Assembly: GCA_013336525.1 (NCBI GenBank)
Contig: JAAXTM010000001.1
Coordinates: 186,001 to 250,000 of the forward strand
Direction of reading: 5' to 3'
Source: Geobacteraceae bacterium
GTDB lineage: Bacteria; Desulfobacterota; Desulfuromonadia; Geobacterales; Pseudopelobacteraceae
Length of the DNA: 64,000 bases
The notes below the pieces were generated by a model. The model did no database searches and was not told the origin of the DNA. It saw only the letters and a list, made by a program, of their open reading frames with translations. The position numbers and the translations under genes are program-made. The stretch's first letter is position 1, and each line of letters opens with the position of its first letter. Of the stretch, positions 8,557-17,870 are shown one piece after another.

Positions 8557-9582
8557 GTGAATCCACGATTACCAGCCGAATGGGAAATTCAAGACGGCGT
8601 GCTTATGGCATGGCCGCATGAAGGAACTGACTGGGCCTATATGCTTGAGGATGTCCGCCCGGTCTTTATAGACATTATTCGAAATATTTCCCGCTTTGAA
8701 CGCGTACTTCTTACCGCTCCGCATGCTGCATCTGCAACTGAATTTCTCGTCAAATCCGGTATAGATCTGACAAAAGTCACCGTCTGTGAAATCCCGAATA
8801 ACGACACCTGGGCCCGTGATTTCGGGCCAATCACAGTCATCTACAATAACAAACCGGTCCTGCTGGATTTTGGCTTCAACGGCTGGGGTCTCAAGTTCCC
8901 TGCAAACTTTGACAACCTGATTACAAAACGACTCAAGCAGCAAAGGGCCCTGCTCCCCAATTTGAACACGATCGGGCTGATAATGGAGGGCGGCAGTATC
9001 GAAAGTGACGGCCTCGGTACAATCCTGACCACTGCAGAATGCCTCCTTTCGCCTAACCGCAATCCTCAGTTGGAAAAGAGTGAAATCGAGCAGGCACTCG
9101 CTTCGCTCGTAGGAGCAAAGCGGGTTCTCTGGCTACATCATGGTTTTCTGGCTGGTGATGACACAGACTCACATGTCGACACCCTGGCCCGTATCTGCCC
9201 GGACAACACCATTGTCTACCAGGCATGTGACAATCCGGTCGATGAACATTTTGAAACTTTAAAACTTATGGAGAGTGAACTTAAAACATTCACCGCGCCG
9301 GACGGCTCACCCTATCGCCTGATCCCCCTCCCCTTGCCGGTGGCCCGCTTTGATGAGCAGGCCCATCGGCTTCCGGCGACCTACGCCAATTTTCTGATTA
9401 TCAACGGTGCGGTACTCGTGCCGATCTATCGTGATTCCGAAAACGACAGAACAGCCCTGGAGCGAATCTCACAAGCATTTCCCGGACGGGAAATCATCGC
9501 CATTGACTGCCTGCCTTTGCTTGAACAGCATGGTTCCCTGCACTGCGTTACCATGCAGCTCCCTCAGGGGGTTCTGGCATGA
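8557..9582 (+). CDS. aguA: agmatine deiminase
   Basis: The enzyme hydrolyses agmatine to N-carbamoylputrescine and ammonia in the arginine-decarboxylase route to putrescine. It belongs to the porphyromonas-type peptidyl-arginine deiminase fold: MAWPHEGTDW near the start, NNDTWARDFGP, EGGSIESDG and, close to the C-terminus, the catalytic Cys in SLHCVTMQ (residue 330 when counted from the GTG at 8557). That GTG has GGAG nine bases upstream, and homologues begin with a similar NPRLPAEW. An in-frame ATG at 8506 lacks such support. The stop overlaps the aguB start by four bases (ATGA), so the two are translationally coupled. Confidence 0.94.
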   Translation: MNPRLPAEWEIQDGVLMAWPHEGTDWAYMLEDVRPVFIDIIRNISRFERVLLTAPHAASATEFLVKSGIDLTKVTVCEIPNNDTWARDFGPITVIYNNKPVLLDFGFNGWGLKFPANFDNLITKRLKQQRALLPNLNTIGLIMEGGSIESDGLGTILTTAECLLSPNRNPQLEKSEIEQALASLVGAKRVLWLHHGFLAGDDTDSHVDTLARICPDNTIVYQACDNPVDEHFETLKLMESELKTFTAPDGSPYRLIPLPLPVARFDEQAHRLPATYANFLIINGAVLVPIYRDSENDRTALERISQAFPGREIIAIDCLPLLEQHGSLHCVTMQLPQGVLA

Positions 9583-10463
9583 CAAAACTTAAAGCTGCAT
9601 TGATTCAACAGAACTGCACCGATTGCCGGGAGGATAATCTCGCTAAAACCTCACAGATGGTCCGTCAGGCTGTTACCTCCGGCGCGCAGCTTGTAGTGCT
9701 GCAGGAGTTGCATACTTCAACCTATTTTTGTCAGGTTGAGTCCCCTGCCCTGTTTGATCTGGCAGAGCCGATCCCCGGCCCTTCCACCGAAACATTGGGA
9801 AAACTGGCCGAAGAATTAGGTGTGGTAATTGTCGCATCACTGTTTGAGCGCCGAGCAGCCGGACTGTATCATAATACAGCGGTTGTTCTCGAAAAAGACG
9901 GTTCCATCGCCGGTATCTACCGTAAGATGCACATCCCTGATGACCCCGGATTTTATGAAAAGTTCTATTTTACCCCCGGTGACCTCGGCTTCAATCCGAT
10001 CAAAACCTCTGTCGGCACGCTTGGCGTGTTGGTCTGCTGGGATCAATGGTACCCGGAAGCCGCACGTTTGATGGCTTTGGCAGGAGCAGATCTTCTTATC
10101 TATCCTACCGCTATAGGCTGGGATCGTGAAGATACAAAGGAGGAACAACAGCGTCAGTTTGACGCCTGGTTTACGGTACAACGGGGACATGCAGTTGCCA
10201 ATGGGTTGCCGCTACTAGCGGTCAACCGGGTCGGTTTCGAAAGTTCGCCACAGCAGGCGGATGTCGGTATTCAATTCTGGGGCGGCAGTTTTGTGGCCGG
10301 ACCGCAAGGGGAAGTTCTGGTTGAAGCGTCACGGGAGAACGAAGAAATTATCCAGGTGGAACTAGACCTTGCGAGGAGCGAGAGGGTTCGCCGTATCTGG
10401 CCTTTCCTCCGTGACAGAAGAATCGACGGGTACGGCGATTTGTCGAAACGGTTCAGGGACTGA
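9579..10463 (+). CDS. aguB: N-carbamoylputrescine amidase
   Basis: A nitrilase-superfamily enzyme of 294 residues with the Glu-Lys-Cys triad at E43 (QELHTSTYFC), K116 (YRKMHIPDD) and C153 (VLVCWDQWYPE). It converts N-carbamoylputrescine to putrescine, CO2 and ammonia, completing the pathway begun by AguA. The residues around the catalytic Cys (CWDQWYPEAARLMAL) are those of carbamoylputrescine amidases, and the coupling to aguA supports the substrate. The pair is probably one transcript driven from the region upstream of 8557. Confidence 0.95.
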   Translation: MTKLKAALIQQNCTDCREDNLAKTSQMVRQAVTSGAQLVVLQELHTSTYFCQVESPALFDLAEPIPGPSTETLGKLAEELGVVIVASLFERRAAGLYHNTAVVLEKDGSIAGIYRKMHIPDDPGFYEKFYFTPGDLGFNPIKTSVGTLGVLVCWDQWYPEAARLMALAGADLLIYPTAIGWDREDTKEEQQRQFDAWFTVQRGHAVANGLPLLAVNRVGFESSPQQADVGIQFWGGSFVAGPQGEVLVEASRENEEIIQVELDLARSERVRRIWPFLRDRRIDGYGDLSKRFRD

Positions 10464-10479
10464 AGATTAAACAAGCTCC

Positions 10480-11319
10480 TCAGAGTTTGACAACTGAGGT
10501 TATTTTCCGTTCGTGAAGATAACTCTCCAGCAGATAAAGCGGCACTCCCACCAGAGCGCTCATGAAGATAATGTTCAGAATTTCAATCAGATATCCACTG
10601 ATTGTGTGCGGTATCGGAGCCAGCACCCAATAAACAAAACTGATAACATATAACAACGGCACAAGAACTATGGTAGCCCACAACAAACCACTCAATGCCC
10701 GCAGCCCTATTTTCAGCCGTTTCATGAACAATAGGGAAACCGACAGTGCGATCACCCCATACATGAATTTGACCCAATTCAGTAAGCCATAATGCAGAAA
10801 AACATATATGCCTGAAACCTGCTCTCCTCTCTCCTCAATCAACGTAGTCTGGATTCTGGCACCGTCATATCCAATAATTCCCCACAATCCCAAGGCAAGA
10901 ATAATTATCGCGACTGCAGCAACTCCCCAGCTGATAAGATTAACCGGATGAAGGTTGTCGATGAAATCTGCAACAGGAGTTGTGTTAACTTCCGGCATAG
11001 GTGGAACTGCCCCGACATTATTAAGCTTTTTGCCAAGAAGTTCCTGATCATGCTTCAGTCGCTGCTCTTCTCTCTGCCGTTCAATAAAAATCTTGATTGC
11101 AACACCACATTTGGGGCATGTACCAAACGTCTCATCACCAAAAGTACTGAAACCGCAGGAAGGGCATGTGTCAACCAGATAGACATCATTCCCTGGACGG
11201 GGCTTGGTAACGGTAAATCCTTCGTTACAACGTGGACAGCTGATAAATCGACCTGATTCCGGGATTTCATGATCAGGAATAGTTCCACTGGCGTTGCATT
11301 TGGGACAGGATATTTTCAT
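10480..11319 (-). CDS. zinc-ribbon membrane protein of unknown function
   Basis: The first 80 residues hold four CxxC pairs (C5/C8, C28/C31, C52/C55, C68/C71), making two zinc ribbons; the first resembles the MJ0042-type N-terminal finger common in this lineage. A Lys/Glu/Gln-rich stretch (about 80-100) is followed by four predicted membrane helices (about 126-148, 180-197, 205-228, 240-262). The overall plan is a cytoplasmic metal-binding head on an inner-membrane anchor. No catalytic motif is visible, and I do not recognise a function. It is convergent with aguB and divergent from the DUF4388 gene. Confidence 0.8.
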   Translation of the reverse strand: MKISCPKCNASGTIPDHEIPESGRFISCPRCNEGFTVTKPRPGNDVYLVDTCPSCGFSTFGDETFGTCPKCGVAIKIFIERQREEQRLKHDQELLGKKLNNVGAVPPMPEVNTTPVADFIDNLHPVNLISWGVAAVAIIILALGLWGIIGYDGARIQTTLIEERGEQVSGIYVFLHYGLLNWVKFMYGVIALSVSLLFMKRLKIGLRALSGLLWATIVLVPLLYVISFVYWVLAPIPHTISGYLIEILNIIFMSALVGVPLYLLESYLHERKITSVVKL

Positions 11320-11488
11320 GTTTGAAAGGCTCCGATGGAGTAAGTTCTCTTCTTATGAGACGCCTTTTGTAGCAAAACATTTGCAGGATGTCACCAAGAC
11401 TCTCTGAAAACTGTAACAATCTTACACCTAAACGAAATATTATGCGGTATAATACGCGCCGTTTATGATTTGAAATGGGGGTTTTAGT

Positions 11489-13243
11489 ATGTCATTCAAT
11501 GGTGACCTTGAACATTTTCCTCTGGCAGATGTTATTCAACTACTGCACATGACCAGTAAAACCGGTATCTTGTACTTAAAAAGTCCTAAAGGCGAGAGTC
11601 AACTGGTTTTTCAAGACGGTTTTTTTGTCAGCGCGAACCATTTGAATAACAGTGTCAGGATTGGCAAAGTCCTGGTTGATATGAGCGCTATTACTCAGGA
11701 AACGCTCAATCAAGCACTGATAGACCAGAAAGAAGCCGGAAAGAATCGCAAGCCGCTGATCGCTACCTTGATCGAACAGGGCTCAATTGACAAGGATACT
11801 GCATTCAACGGGCTTGAAACATTGATTGAAATGACCATTGTAGAAGTTTTAACCTGGCCGAGCGGTACATTTACACTGGATGTATCAAAAGAAAATGTTT
11901 CAGATGAATATCGTTATTTCCCGGAAAAACTGAATCAGGAGATACTGCTGAACGCGCAAGGCGTTCTGATGGATTCATTGCGTATTTATGATGAAAAAAT
12001 GCGTGACGGGACGTTAAGTAAAATATTCTTTACCGAGGAAAGTTGCAGCAACACAGAAGTCTCTTCTCCTGACTATGATTCACCGGAAATAACGTCCGAC
12101 TTGCTCGGTCTCGACGTGCTTGACACAATTACCCGAAAGATACCGGATGTTTTTATTGGCCTTAAAGATCATGATATTGCTGATGAACACCAGCAGGCAG
12201 TTGCCAGTGCTCTTCCGGAAACAACTGCTGATCAACAGGAACAGCTTGTCTCCTTTTTGACCGGTTTGTCTACTCCGTCGCCATCTGCCTCAGTGGTACC
12301 TGTTACCGCAATTATCCTGCTGACACAAAACGAACTGCTTTCCCATGCAATTACAACAGTCTGTAAACACGAGAATCTGTTTATTTTTTCTTCAGATGAA
12401 GAGAACAGTCTGGATATTGTCATAGAACAGTCTCTTGGGAGAGATCTGCATCCGATTCTGCTAATTGACATTCCTCATGATAATGATGGAGTGGAGTACC
12501 TGGCTCTTGTACGGCAGAAAATTTCTGCCTACCCGCAAATTTCAATACTGATTGCCGCCTGCTGTCACGTTTGGCACTCAATCAGTATGGACGCTTTGGG
12601 AGCTGGAGCCAGATCATTTATTCCTCGACCCTGCAGGCACTGTCATGAAGATTCATATGTGCCGCATATGATATCGTTTCTGTCCGGAATCGGTTCATTC
12701 CTGAAAACAATTCTGCCAGTGCCGAATGCTGAAGTAGGCCACCAGTTTGTATTATCACTCAATCAACTGAAATCACTCTCAGAACCTCCTGAAATTGCGT
12801 TGGTAATGCTCCGGTTTGCAGCACTCCAGTTTGAGCGCGCTCTGACCTTTGTTGTTGCCAAGTCTGATTTGATTGCAGAAAAATCAATTGGGGTCACCAC
12901 TGACAAATCTGGTGGAGCAACGGCACCGCTAATGTTTCGCATCCCTCTTGATGGGCATTCGGTTCTTCAGGAGGTTGTTGAAAAAGGACGCCTTTATTAC
13001 GGACAGCGTAGCGATACTGTGCTTACAAGCCTGTTGCACAAGGAGATCGGAGCGCCGCACAGTCCAAAAGTAATGGTAGTTCCGTTGATCAGTCGTGGTA
13101 AGGTCATTGCCTTAACCTATGCTGATTTTGGTCCGAAGCCGGTTTCTCCACCTCAAATCAACCTGATTGAAGCGCTGGCTCAACATGCCGGCTCAATACT
13201 GGACAATGCCCTGTACCGGAAGAGCATTGAAAACAAGGCCTGA
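11489..13243 (+). CDS. DUF4388 (PATAN) regulatory protein with receiver-like and GAF-like regions
   Basis: The N-terminus (MSFNGDLEHFPLADVIQLLH, then GILYLKS) is a textbook DUF4388/PATAN domain, found in signalling proteins of this lineage. Residues 85-165 continue with a helical segment (IEQGSIDKDTAFNGLE). The middle part (about 270-380) looks like a degenerate receiver: beta-strand VTAIILL and ILLIDIPHDNDG in place of the usual phospho-Asp loop. The last 160 residues resemble a GAF-like sensor (GRLYYGQRSD, VVPLISRGKVIALTYADFG, EALAQHAGSILDNAL). No output domain is seen, so a protein-interaction or sensory role is inferred. GGGGG precedes the ATG, and a TATAAT at 11448-11453 is a possible -10. 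PilT-like and NtrC-type genes follow. Confidence 0.8.
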   Translation: MSFNGDLEHFPLADVIQLLHMTSKTGILYLKSPKGESQLVFQDGFFVSANHLNNSVRIGKVLVDMSAITQETLNQALIDQKEAGKNRKPLIATLIEQGSIDKDTAFNGLETLIEMTIVEVLTWPSGTFTLDVSKENVSDEYRYFPEKLNQEILLNAQGVLMDSLRIYDEKMRDGTLSKIFFTEESCSNTEVSSPDYDSPEITSDLLGLDVLDTITRKIPDVFIGLKDHDIADEHQQAVASALPETTADQQEQLVSFLTGLSTPSPSASVVPVTAIILLTQNELLSHAITTVCKHENLFIFSSDEENSLDIVIEQSLGRDLHPILLIDIPHDNDGVEYLALVRQKISAYPQISILIAACCHVWHSISMDALGAGARSFIPRPCRHCHEDSYVPHMISFLSGIGSFLKTILPVPNAEVGHQFVLSLNQLKSLSEPPEIALVMLRFAALQFERALTFVVAKSDLIAEKSIGVTTDKSGGATAPLMFRIPLDGHSVLQEVVEKGRLYYGQRSDTVLTSLLHKEIGAPHSPKVMVVPLISRGKVIALTYADFGPKPVSPPQINLIEALAQHAGSILDNALYRKSIENKA

Positions 13244-13288
13244 TATAGTATAGTTTTTTCAACATCTTATTTTACAGCGGAGGGTACG

Positions 13289-14359
13289 ATGGACACAAAA
13301 ATCTTGCATCAGATTCTGGAAATAGCATTCCAGAAGAAAGTTTCTGACCTCCACTTCGAGGTCGATAATCCACCTTTTTTTCGAGGAAGGGGCCAATTGG
13401 TCCGTGCCAAGATGCCTAATCTGACCCCTGATGATACTCAATTCATCGCTGAAACTGTCCTGGCTCACAATGGCCGCGAGATAAACAAAGATATTAAAGA
13501 GTGTGACGCTTCATACTCTCTGTCATCGGGGGGACGTTTCAGAGTCAGCATCTTCCGTCAGAAGGGATGTTTTGGAGTTGTAATGCGGGTGATTCCGCCA
13601 GTCATCGGGACTTTTGAAGACCTGAATCTGCCGCAGGTTTTAGCAGAAATTGCCCAGGTTCCAAACGGTCTGATTCTGGTGACAGGACCTACCGGCAACG
13701 GTAAGTCAACAACGCTGGCCTCTATGCTGAGACACCTAAATGAAAACTTTAGCTACAACATAATAACTATCGAAGATCCAATAGAATTTTTATTTACTTC
13801 TCAAAAAAGTTGTATCATTCAGCGTGAAATAGGTATCGACACCGACAGCTTCGCTTCCGCTCTGAAGGCTGCGCTCAGAATGGATCCTGATGTCATAATG
13901 GTCGGCGAAATGCGTGACAAGGAGACCATCGATTCATGCATAAAAGCCGCTGAAACCGGGCACCTGGTCCTTTCTACCCTGCACACTCAAGGAGCTGTCT
14001 CCACCATAAACAGGATAATCGGGCACTTTCCCCCTGATGCACAGGAAATAATGCGTCAACGATTGGCTGATATTCTTGTTGCAACTGTCTCAATTCGCCT
14101 GATCAAGGATAAAACCGGCGAAAGCATACTTCCGGTAGTCGAGATAATGCGGGCAACCACAACCATTCAGGCCTGCATTCGCGATGGACGTCTCGATGAA
14201 ATTGAACAGCACATTGAAAAAGGGGCATCCCAGTATCATATGCAAACTCTTGATATGCATCTTCTGCAGCTGTATCGCCAGGATCTTATTACCTTGAATG
14301 ATGCACAGCGGCTGACTCATTCGATGGATTTTGAACGAAAATTGATGTTCGACAACTAA
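13289..14359 (+). CDS. pilT: PilT-family type IV pilus retraction ATPase paralogue
   Basis: A 356-residue secretion ATPase with a PilT-like N-terminal domain (SDLHFEVDNPPFFRGRG), Walker A GPTGNGKS at 133-140, an Asp box (IITIEDPIEF), Walker B region (DPDVIMVGEMRD) and a His box (TGHLVLSTLHTQ). PilT powers pilus retraction and twitching. Compared with canonical PilT, Walker A has Asn for Ser, and the AIRNLIRE motif needed for retraction is changed to TIQACIRD. This suggests a PilT/PilU-like paralogue rather than the main motor. GGAGG precedes the start. It follows the PATAN gene by 45 bp and precedes the regulator by 34 bp. Confidence 0.85.
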   Translation: MDTKILHQILEIAFQKKVSDLHFEVDNPPFFRGRGQLVRAKMPNLTPDDTQFIAETVLAHNGREINKDIKECDASYSLSSGGRFRVSIFRQKGCFGVVMRVIPPVIGTFEDLNLPQVLAEIAQVPNGLILVTGPTGNGKSTTLASMLRHLNENFSYNIITIEDPIEFLFTSQKSCIIQREIGIDTDSFASALKAALRMDPDVIMVGEMRDKETIDSCIKAAETGHLVLSTLHTQGAVSTINRIIGHFPPDAQEIMRQRLADILVATVSIRLIKDKTGESILPVVEIMRATTTIQACIRDGRLDEIEQHIEKGASQYHMQTLDMHLLQLYRQDLITLNDAQRLTHSMDFERKLMFDN

Positions 14360-14393
14360 AAATCCGGCATATAACAGGCGAACAGCAATAATT

Positions 14394-15758
14394 ATGGAAA
14401 AAATTCTTATAATTGATGATGAATCTTTTATCCGCGAAACCGTTTCGCGGATTTTATCGGAAGAAGGGTATCAGGTCTGTCAGGCTTCCAATACCGTTGA
14501 AGCGAGTGAACAGGTAGCTTCTGGTGAAGTTGATCTTGCGCTGCTGGACCTGAACCTAGGTCCGGAAAATGGTATCGATGTCCTGAAAATACTGAAGGAG
14601 CTTGATCCGGAATTGCTGGTTATAATTATTACCGGTTTCGGATCGGTGGAAAGTGCCGTAGATGCGCTTAAGATGGGCGCTTTTCACTATATGAAAAAAC
14701 CTTTTAAAGCCGACGCACTGAGAGTAATTGTCAAGCTTGCGCTTCAAACACAGACCCTGAAACGTGAAGTACGAAACCTGAAACGTGCCGACAACTGCCT
14801 TCCGGGGCGCTCACCAATGATCGGCAGGAGCAAGCCTTTTTTAGAAGTAGTAGATCAGGTTAGAGAAATTGCCAGAATTCCCTCGACTGTCTTGATTACC
14901 GGCGAATCTGGCACGGGCAAGGAGCTGATTGCCCGGGCAATACACGACCTTTCCGACCGTCACGATGCCGCTTTTGTAGCCATTAATTGCGCTTCAATCC
15001 CTGCAGCGCTGCTGGAAAGTGAACTCTTTGGTTACGAAAAAGGTTCATTTACCGGTGCCGCCTCTCGGAAGATAGGCCTGCTTGAGGAGGCACATCATGG
15101 CACGGTTTTTCTTGATGAAATCGGTGAGATGGATTTTTCCATGCAGGCCAAGCTTCTCCGTGTACTTCAGGAACGAACAATCAGGCGTGTCGGTGGAGTC
15201 AATGATATCAGCATTGATGTCCGAATTATTGCGGCGACAAATCGCAACCTGCTGAATAAAATTTCTACCGGCACTTTTCGCGAAGATCTTTATTACCGAA
15301 TTAATGTATTCCCGATTCATGTCCCGCCACTAAGGGAGCGCAGAGGCGATATCAGTATGATTGCTTCCTATTTCCTTGATACATTCAGCCGCTCTTTTGG
15401 TCGCGACTTTAAGGCGTTGTCACCTGAGGCTGCAGGGTTGATGGAGGATTACAGCTGGCCGGGCAATATTCGTGAACTGAGGAATGTTATTGAGCGTATC
15501 TGCATTATGAAATATGGTCCAACACTCCTCCCGGAGCATCTGCCTCAGGAGATACGGGGGGGTAATGCTGGTAGTTCACTCTCGCAACCGGCACATCTTC
15601 CCATGGACACAGGATTAGATGAAGCCGTAATAAATTTTGAAAAAACTATCATCTGTCATGCCTTGGAGAAATGCGGTGGCAATGTTTTACAGACCGCTGC
15701 AGCACTTAAAATTCCACGTGGCACGCTCCGCTATAAAATGGATAAATACGAATTATGA
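14394..15758 (+). CDS. sigma-54-dependent response regulator (NtrC family)
   Basis: The protein has three parts: a receiver with phospho-acceptor D52, an AAA+ central domain with Walker A GESGTGKE at 170-177 and the sigma-54 contact loop GSFTGA at 217-222, and a Fis-type helix-turn-helix at the C-terminus (NVLQTAAALKIPRGTLRYK). The usual loop is GAFTGA, and the Ser at position 2 is a tolerated variant in many regulators. It would activate sigma-54 promoters after phosphorylation by a histidine kinase, none of which is adjacent. Its stop overlaps the next gene by four bases. A sigma-54 promoter lies 1 kb downstream in front of dctP, so that operon is a candidate target. Confidence 0.92.
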   Translation: MEKILIIDDESFIRETVSRILSEEGYQVCQASNTVEASEQVASGEVDLALLDLNLGPENGIDVLKILKELDPELLVIIITGFGSVESAVDALKMGAFHYMKKPFKADALRVIVKLALQTQTLKREVRNLKRADNCLPGRSPMIGRSKPFLEVVDQVREIARIPSTVLITGESGTGKELIARAIHDLSDRHDAAFVAINCASIPAALLESELFGYEKGSFTGAASRKIGLLEEAHHGTVFLDEIGEMDFSMQAKLLRVLQERTIRRVGGVNDISIDVRIIAATNRNLLNKISTGTFREDLYYRINVFPIHVPPLRERRGDISMIASYFLDTFSRSFGRDFKALSPEAAGLMEDYSWPGNIRELRNVIERICIMKYGPTLLPEHLPQEIRGGNAGSSLSQPAHLPMDTGLDEAVINFEKTIICHALEKCGGNVLQTAAALKIPRGTLRYKMDKYEL

Positions 15759-16582
15759 CAGAAAAACACGATATAAAACCCGGACAATCCATAGAGTTGC
15801 TAAAAGAGCTGCATATCCTCACCCGCGACGGAAAGATGAACCAGGATAGCAGGCGCAAACTCAAGCAGGTGAACCATCTTTATCAGTTCATTGAACCGTT
15901 GTTAAAAGAGATTCAACTGGATCACCCGGACATTACCCTGGTCGATCACGGTGCCGGAAAATCATATCTGGGGTTCATTCTGTATGACCTCTTCTTCAAG
16001 AGTCTGGAGAGTACCTCCCATATCTTTGGCATAGAGACGCGTGATGAACTGGTTGAAAAATCACTGGCACTTGCGGAGCGGCTTCAGTTTTCAGGGATGT
16101 CATTTTTAAATCTATCTGTTGCTGAGTCGATCGATTCAGATGCCCTTCCGGCAACAGTTGATATCGTCACAGCTTTGCACGCATGCAACACCGCCACAGA
16201 TGATGCTATCCTTTTTGCTCTTGAAAAGAAGGCCCGATTCATTGTTCTGGTGCCCTGCTGCCAAGCTGAAGTTGCTGCTGTCCTGCGCAAAAACAAGGCG
16301 ATAGCGCTCGGTTCGAGCAGTCTGGCGGAGATATGGCGCAACCCGCTGCACACTCGTGAATTCGGCAGCCTGGTCACCAATGTCCTGCGTTGCCTGCAAC
16401 TGGAGGCGCATGGCTATCAGGTGACCGTAACCGAGCTTGTTGGATGGGAACACTCCATGAAAAATGAGCTGATTATCGCTATCTACAAGGATCTGCCGCG
16501 CCGCAGACCAGCAGAGCGACTGAATGAACTATTGAACTCTCTGGGACTCGAAGAAATGAATCACCGTTTTTTTGTTTCTTAG
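15755..16582 (+). CDS. SAM-dependent methyltransferase, Methyltransf_32-like
   Basis: A 275-residue protein with a Rossmann-type methyltransferase core: VDHGAGKSYLGFILY forms the SAM-binding glycine loop, FGIETRDELVEKS ends the second strand with an acidic residue, and TALHACNTATDDAI followed by VLVPCCQ is typical of the Methyltransf_32 group. Substrate is unknown; relatives are annotated as RNA or protein methyltransferases. It starts inside the stop of the sigma-54 regulator (ATGA), so both come from one transcript, though a functional link is not obvious. Confidence 0.8.
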   Translation: MTEKHDIKPGQSIELLKELHILTRDGKMNQDSRRKLKQVNHLYQFIEPLLKEIQLDHPDITLVDHGAGKSYLGFILYDLFFKSLESTSHIFGIETRDELVEKSLALAERLQFSGMSFLNLSVAESIDSDALPATVDIVTALHACNTATDDAILFALEKKARFIVLVPCCQAEVAAVLRKNKAIALGSSSLAEIWRNPLHTREFGSLVTNVLRCLQLEAHGYQVTVTELVGWEHSMKNELIIAIYKDLPRRRPAERLNELLNSLGLEEMNHRFFVS

Positions 16583-16631
16583 CATCAAATACTTAACAGA
16601 CTACTCCAAAGCCCTTCCAATTTTAAAAAAA

Positions 16632-16671
16632 GTGGCTGATTATCGCCACCAAGCTGGCTGTTTTTGGCCAC
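16632..16671 (+). promoter_or_regulatory. paired palindromic upstream activator sites
   Basis: Two near-identical palindromes, GTGGCTGATTATCGCCAC (16632-16649) and CTGGCTGTTTTTGGCCAC (16654-16671), share TGGCTG-N6-GCCAC and are 22 bp apart, about two helical turns. They lie roughly 120-140 bp before the start expected from the -24/-12 element, the usual position of enhancer sites for NtrC-type activators. A partial third copy (CTGGTTG) follows at 16674. The binding protein is not known. Confidence 0.75.
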
Positions 16672-16753
16672 AACTGGTTGCTCAAATGAAGCATTTCAAC
16701 CGTATATTGTAAAACAGAACAGTATATTAGATTGTTACAGGGATAATTAAAAA

Positions 16754-16769
16754 TGGCACTGCTGTTGCA
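16754..16769 (+). promoter_or_regulatory. sigma-54 promoter of the dctPQM operon
   Basis: TGGCAC, five bases, then TTGCA matches the -24/-12 consensus with the required ten bases between the GG and GC dinucleotides. Transcription would start near 16780, leaving an untranslated leader of about 64 bases before dctP, whose ATG is preceded by AGGAGG. Confidence 0.88.
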
Positions 16770-16843
16770 GTATACAGTTAATGTATTATACTGAACACTG
16801 TTAGCTAACTGAGATGCACCAATAACCCAGAGGAGGAACACGT

Positions 16844-17854
16844 ATGAAACTGAATCGTTGTATTAAAACCCTGCTTATTGCTACTGCTCTAACCTTGCCG
16901 CTGACCGCAATGGCCGCCCCGACACCAATTGTAATCAAGTTCAGCCATGTTGTTGCCCAGCACACCCCTAAAGGACAGGCCGCTGATTATTTTAAAAAGA
17001 TTGCTGAGGAACGTACCAAAGGGCGGGTAAAGATCGAAGTTTATCCGAATAGCCAACTCTACAAGGACAAGGAAGAGATGGAAGCGCTGCAGCTTGGTGC
17101 TGTTCAGATGCTGGCACCTTCCCTCGCCAAGTTTGCACCGCTTGGTGTAAAAGAATTCGAAGTATTTGACCTCCCCTTCATATTTGACAATTACCAGGAG
17201 CTGCACAAGGTCACCCAGGGTCCGGTTGGCGCCAAACTGCTGAGCAAACTCGAATCAAAAGGTATTCATGGTTTGGCCTACTGGGACAACGGTTTCAAGG
17301 TTATGAGCGCGAATAAGCCACTCAAGACCCCTGAAGACTTCAAAGGGCAGAAATTACGCATTCAGTCATCAAAAGTGCTTGATGCTCAAATGCGCTCAGT
17401 GGGTGCTAATCCTCAGGTTATGGCATTCTCTGAAGTTTATCAGGCTCTCCAGACCGGCGTTGTAGATGGCACTGAGAATCCGCCTTCAAATCTTTTCACT
17501 CAGAAAATGCACGAAGTTCAGAAATACGTTACCCTCTCTGACCATGGTTACCTCGGGTATGCCGTTATTGTTAACAAAAAATACTGGGCTGGGTTACCTG
17601 CCGATATCCGCACTATTCTTGAAGGTGCTATGAAGGATGCCACAGTATATGCAAACGATATTGCTAAAAAAGATAATGAACAAGCTTTGGCAGGTGTTAA
17701 AAAATCTGGTAAGTCTCAATTCATAACCCTGACACCACAAGAGCGCGCAGCCTGGAAAAAGGCTATGGATAAGGCCCACAAAGACAACATGGGGCGTATC
17801 GGCGCTGATCTTGTTCAGGAAGTTTACAAGGCAACCGGTTACTCACCAAACTAA
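16844..17854 (+). CDS. dctP: TRAP transporter C4-dicarboxylate-type binding protein DctP
   Basis: A 336-residue periplasmic solute receptor with a signal peptide ending at AMAA. Family landmarks are KFSHVVAQHTPKGQAADYF, PNSQLYKD, FDLPFIF and GQKLRIQSS, whose Arg in family members clamps the substrate carboxylate, and QTGVVDGTENP. It captures a C4-dicarboxylate such as succinate, fumarate or malate and passes it to the DctQM permease for sodium-coupled uptake. It is the first gene after a sigma-54 promoter with paired activator sites. A strong hairpin with T tract after its stop should make receptor mRNA more abundant than permease mRNA. Confidence 0.93.
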   Translation: MKLNRCIKTLLIATALTLPLTAMAAPTPIVIKFSHVVAQHTPKGQAADYFKKIAEERTKGRVKIEVYPNSQLYKDKEEMEALQLGAVQMLAPSLAKFAPLGVKEFEVFDLPFIFDNYQELHKVTQGPVGAKLLSKLESKGIHGLAYWDNGFKVMSANKPLKTPEDFKGQKLRIQSSKVLDAQMRSVGANPQVMAFSEVYQALQTGVVDGTENPPSNLFTQKMHEVQKYVTLSDHGYLGYAVIVNKKYWAGLPADIRTILEGAMKDATVYANDIAKKDNEQALAGVKKSGKSQFITLTPQERAAWKKAMDKAHKDNMGRIGADLVQEVYKATGYSPN

Positions 17855-17870
17855 TTCCATTCTTTATTCA

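Noticed and set aside
14394-16582. Adjacent histidine kinase for the 14394 regulator
   Set aside because: The overlapping downstream gene is a methyltransferase with no HisKA or HATPase motifs, so the regulator is an orphan in this window.
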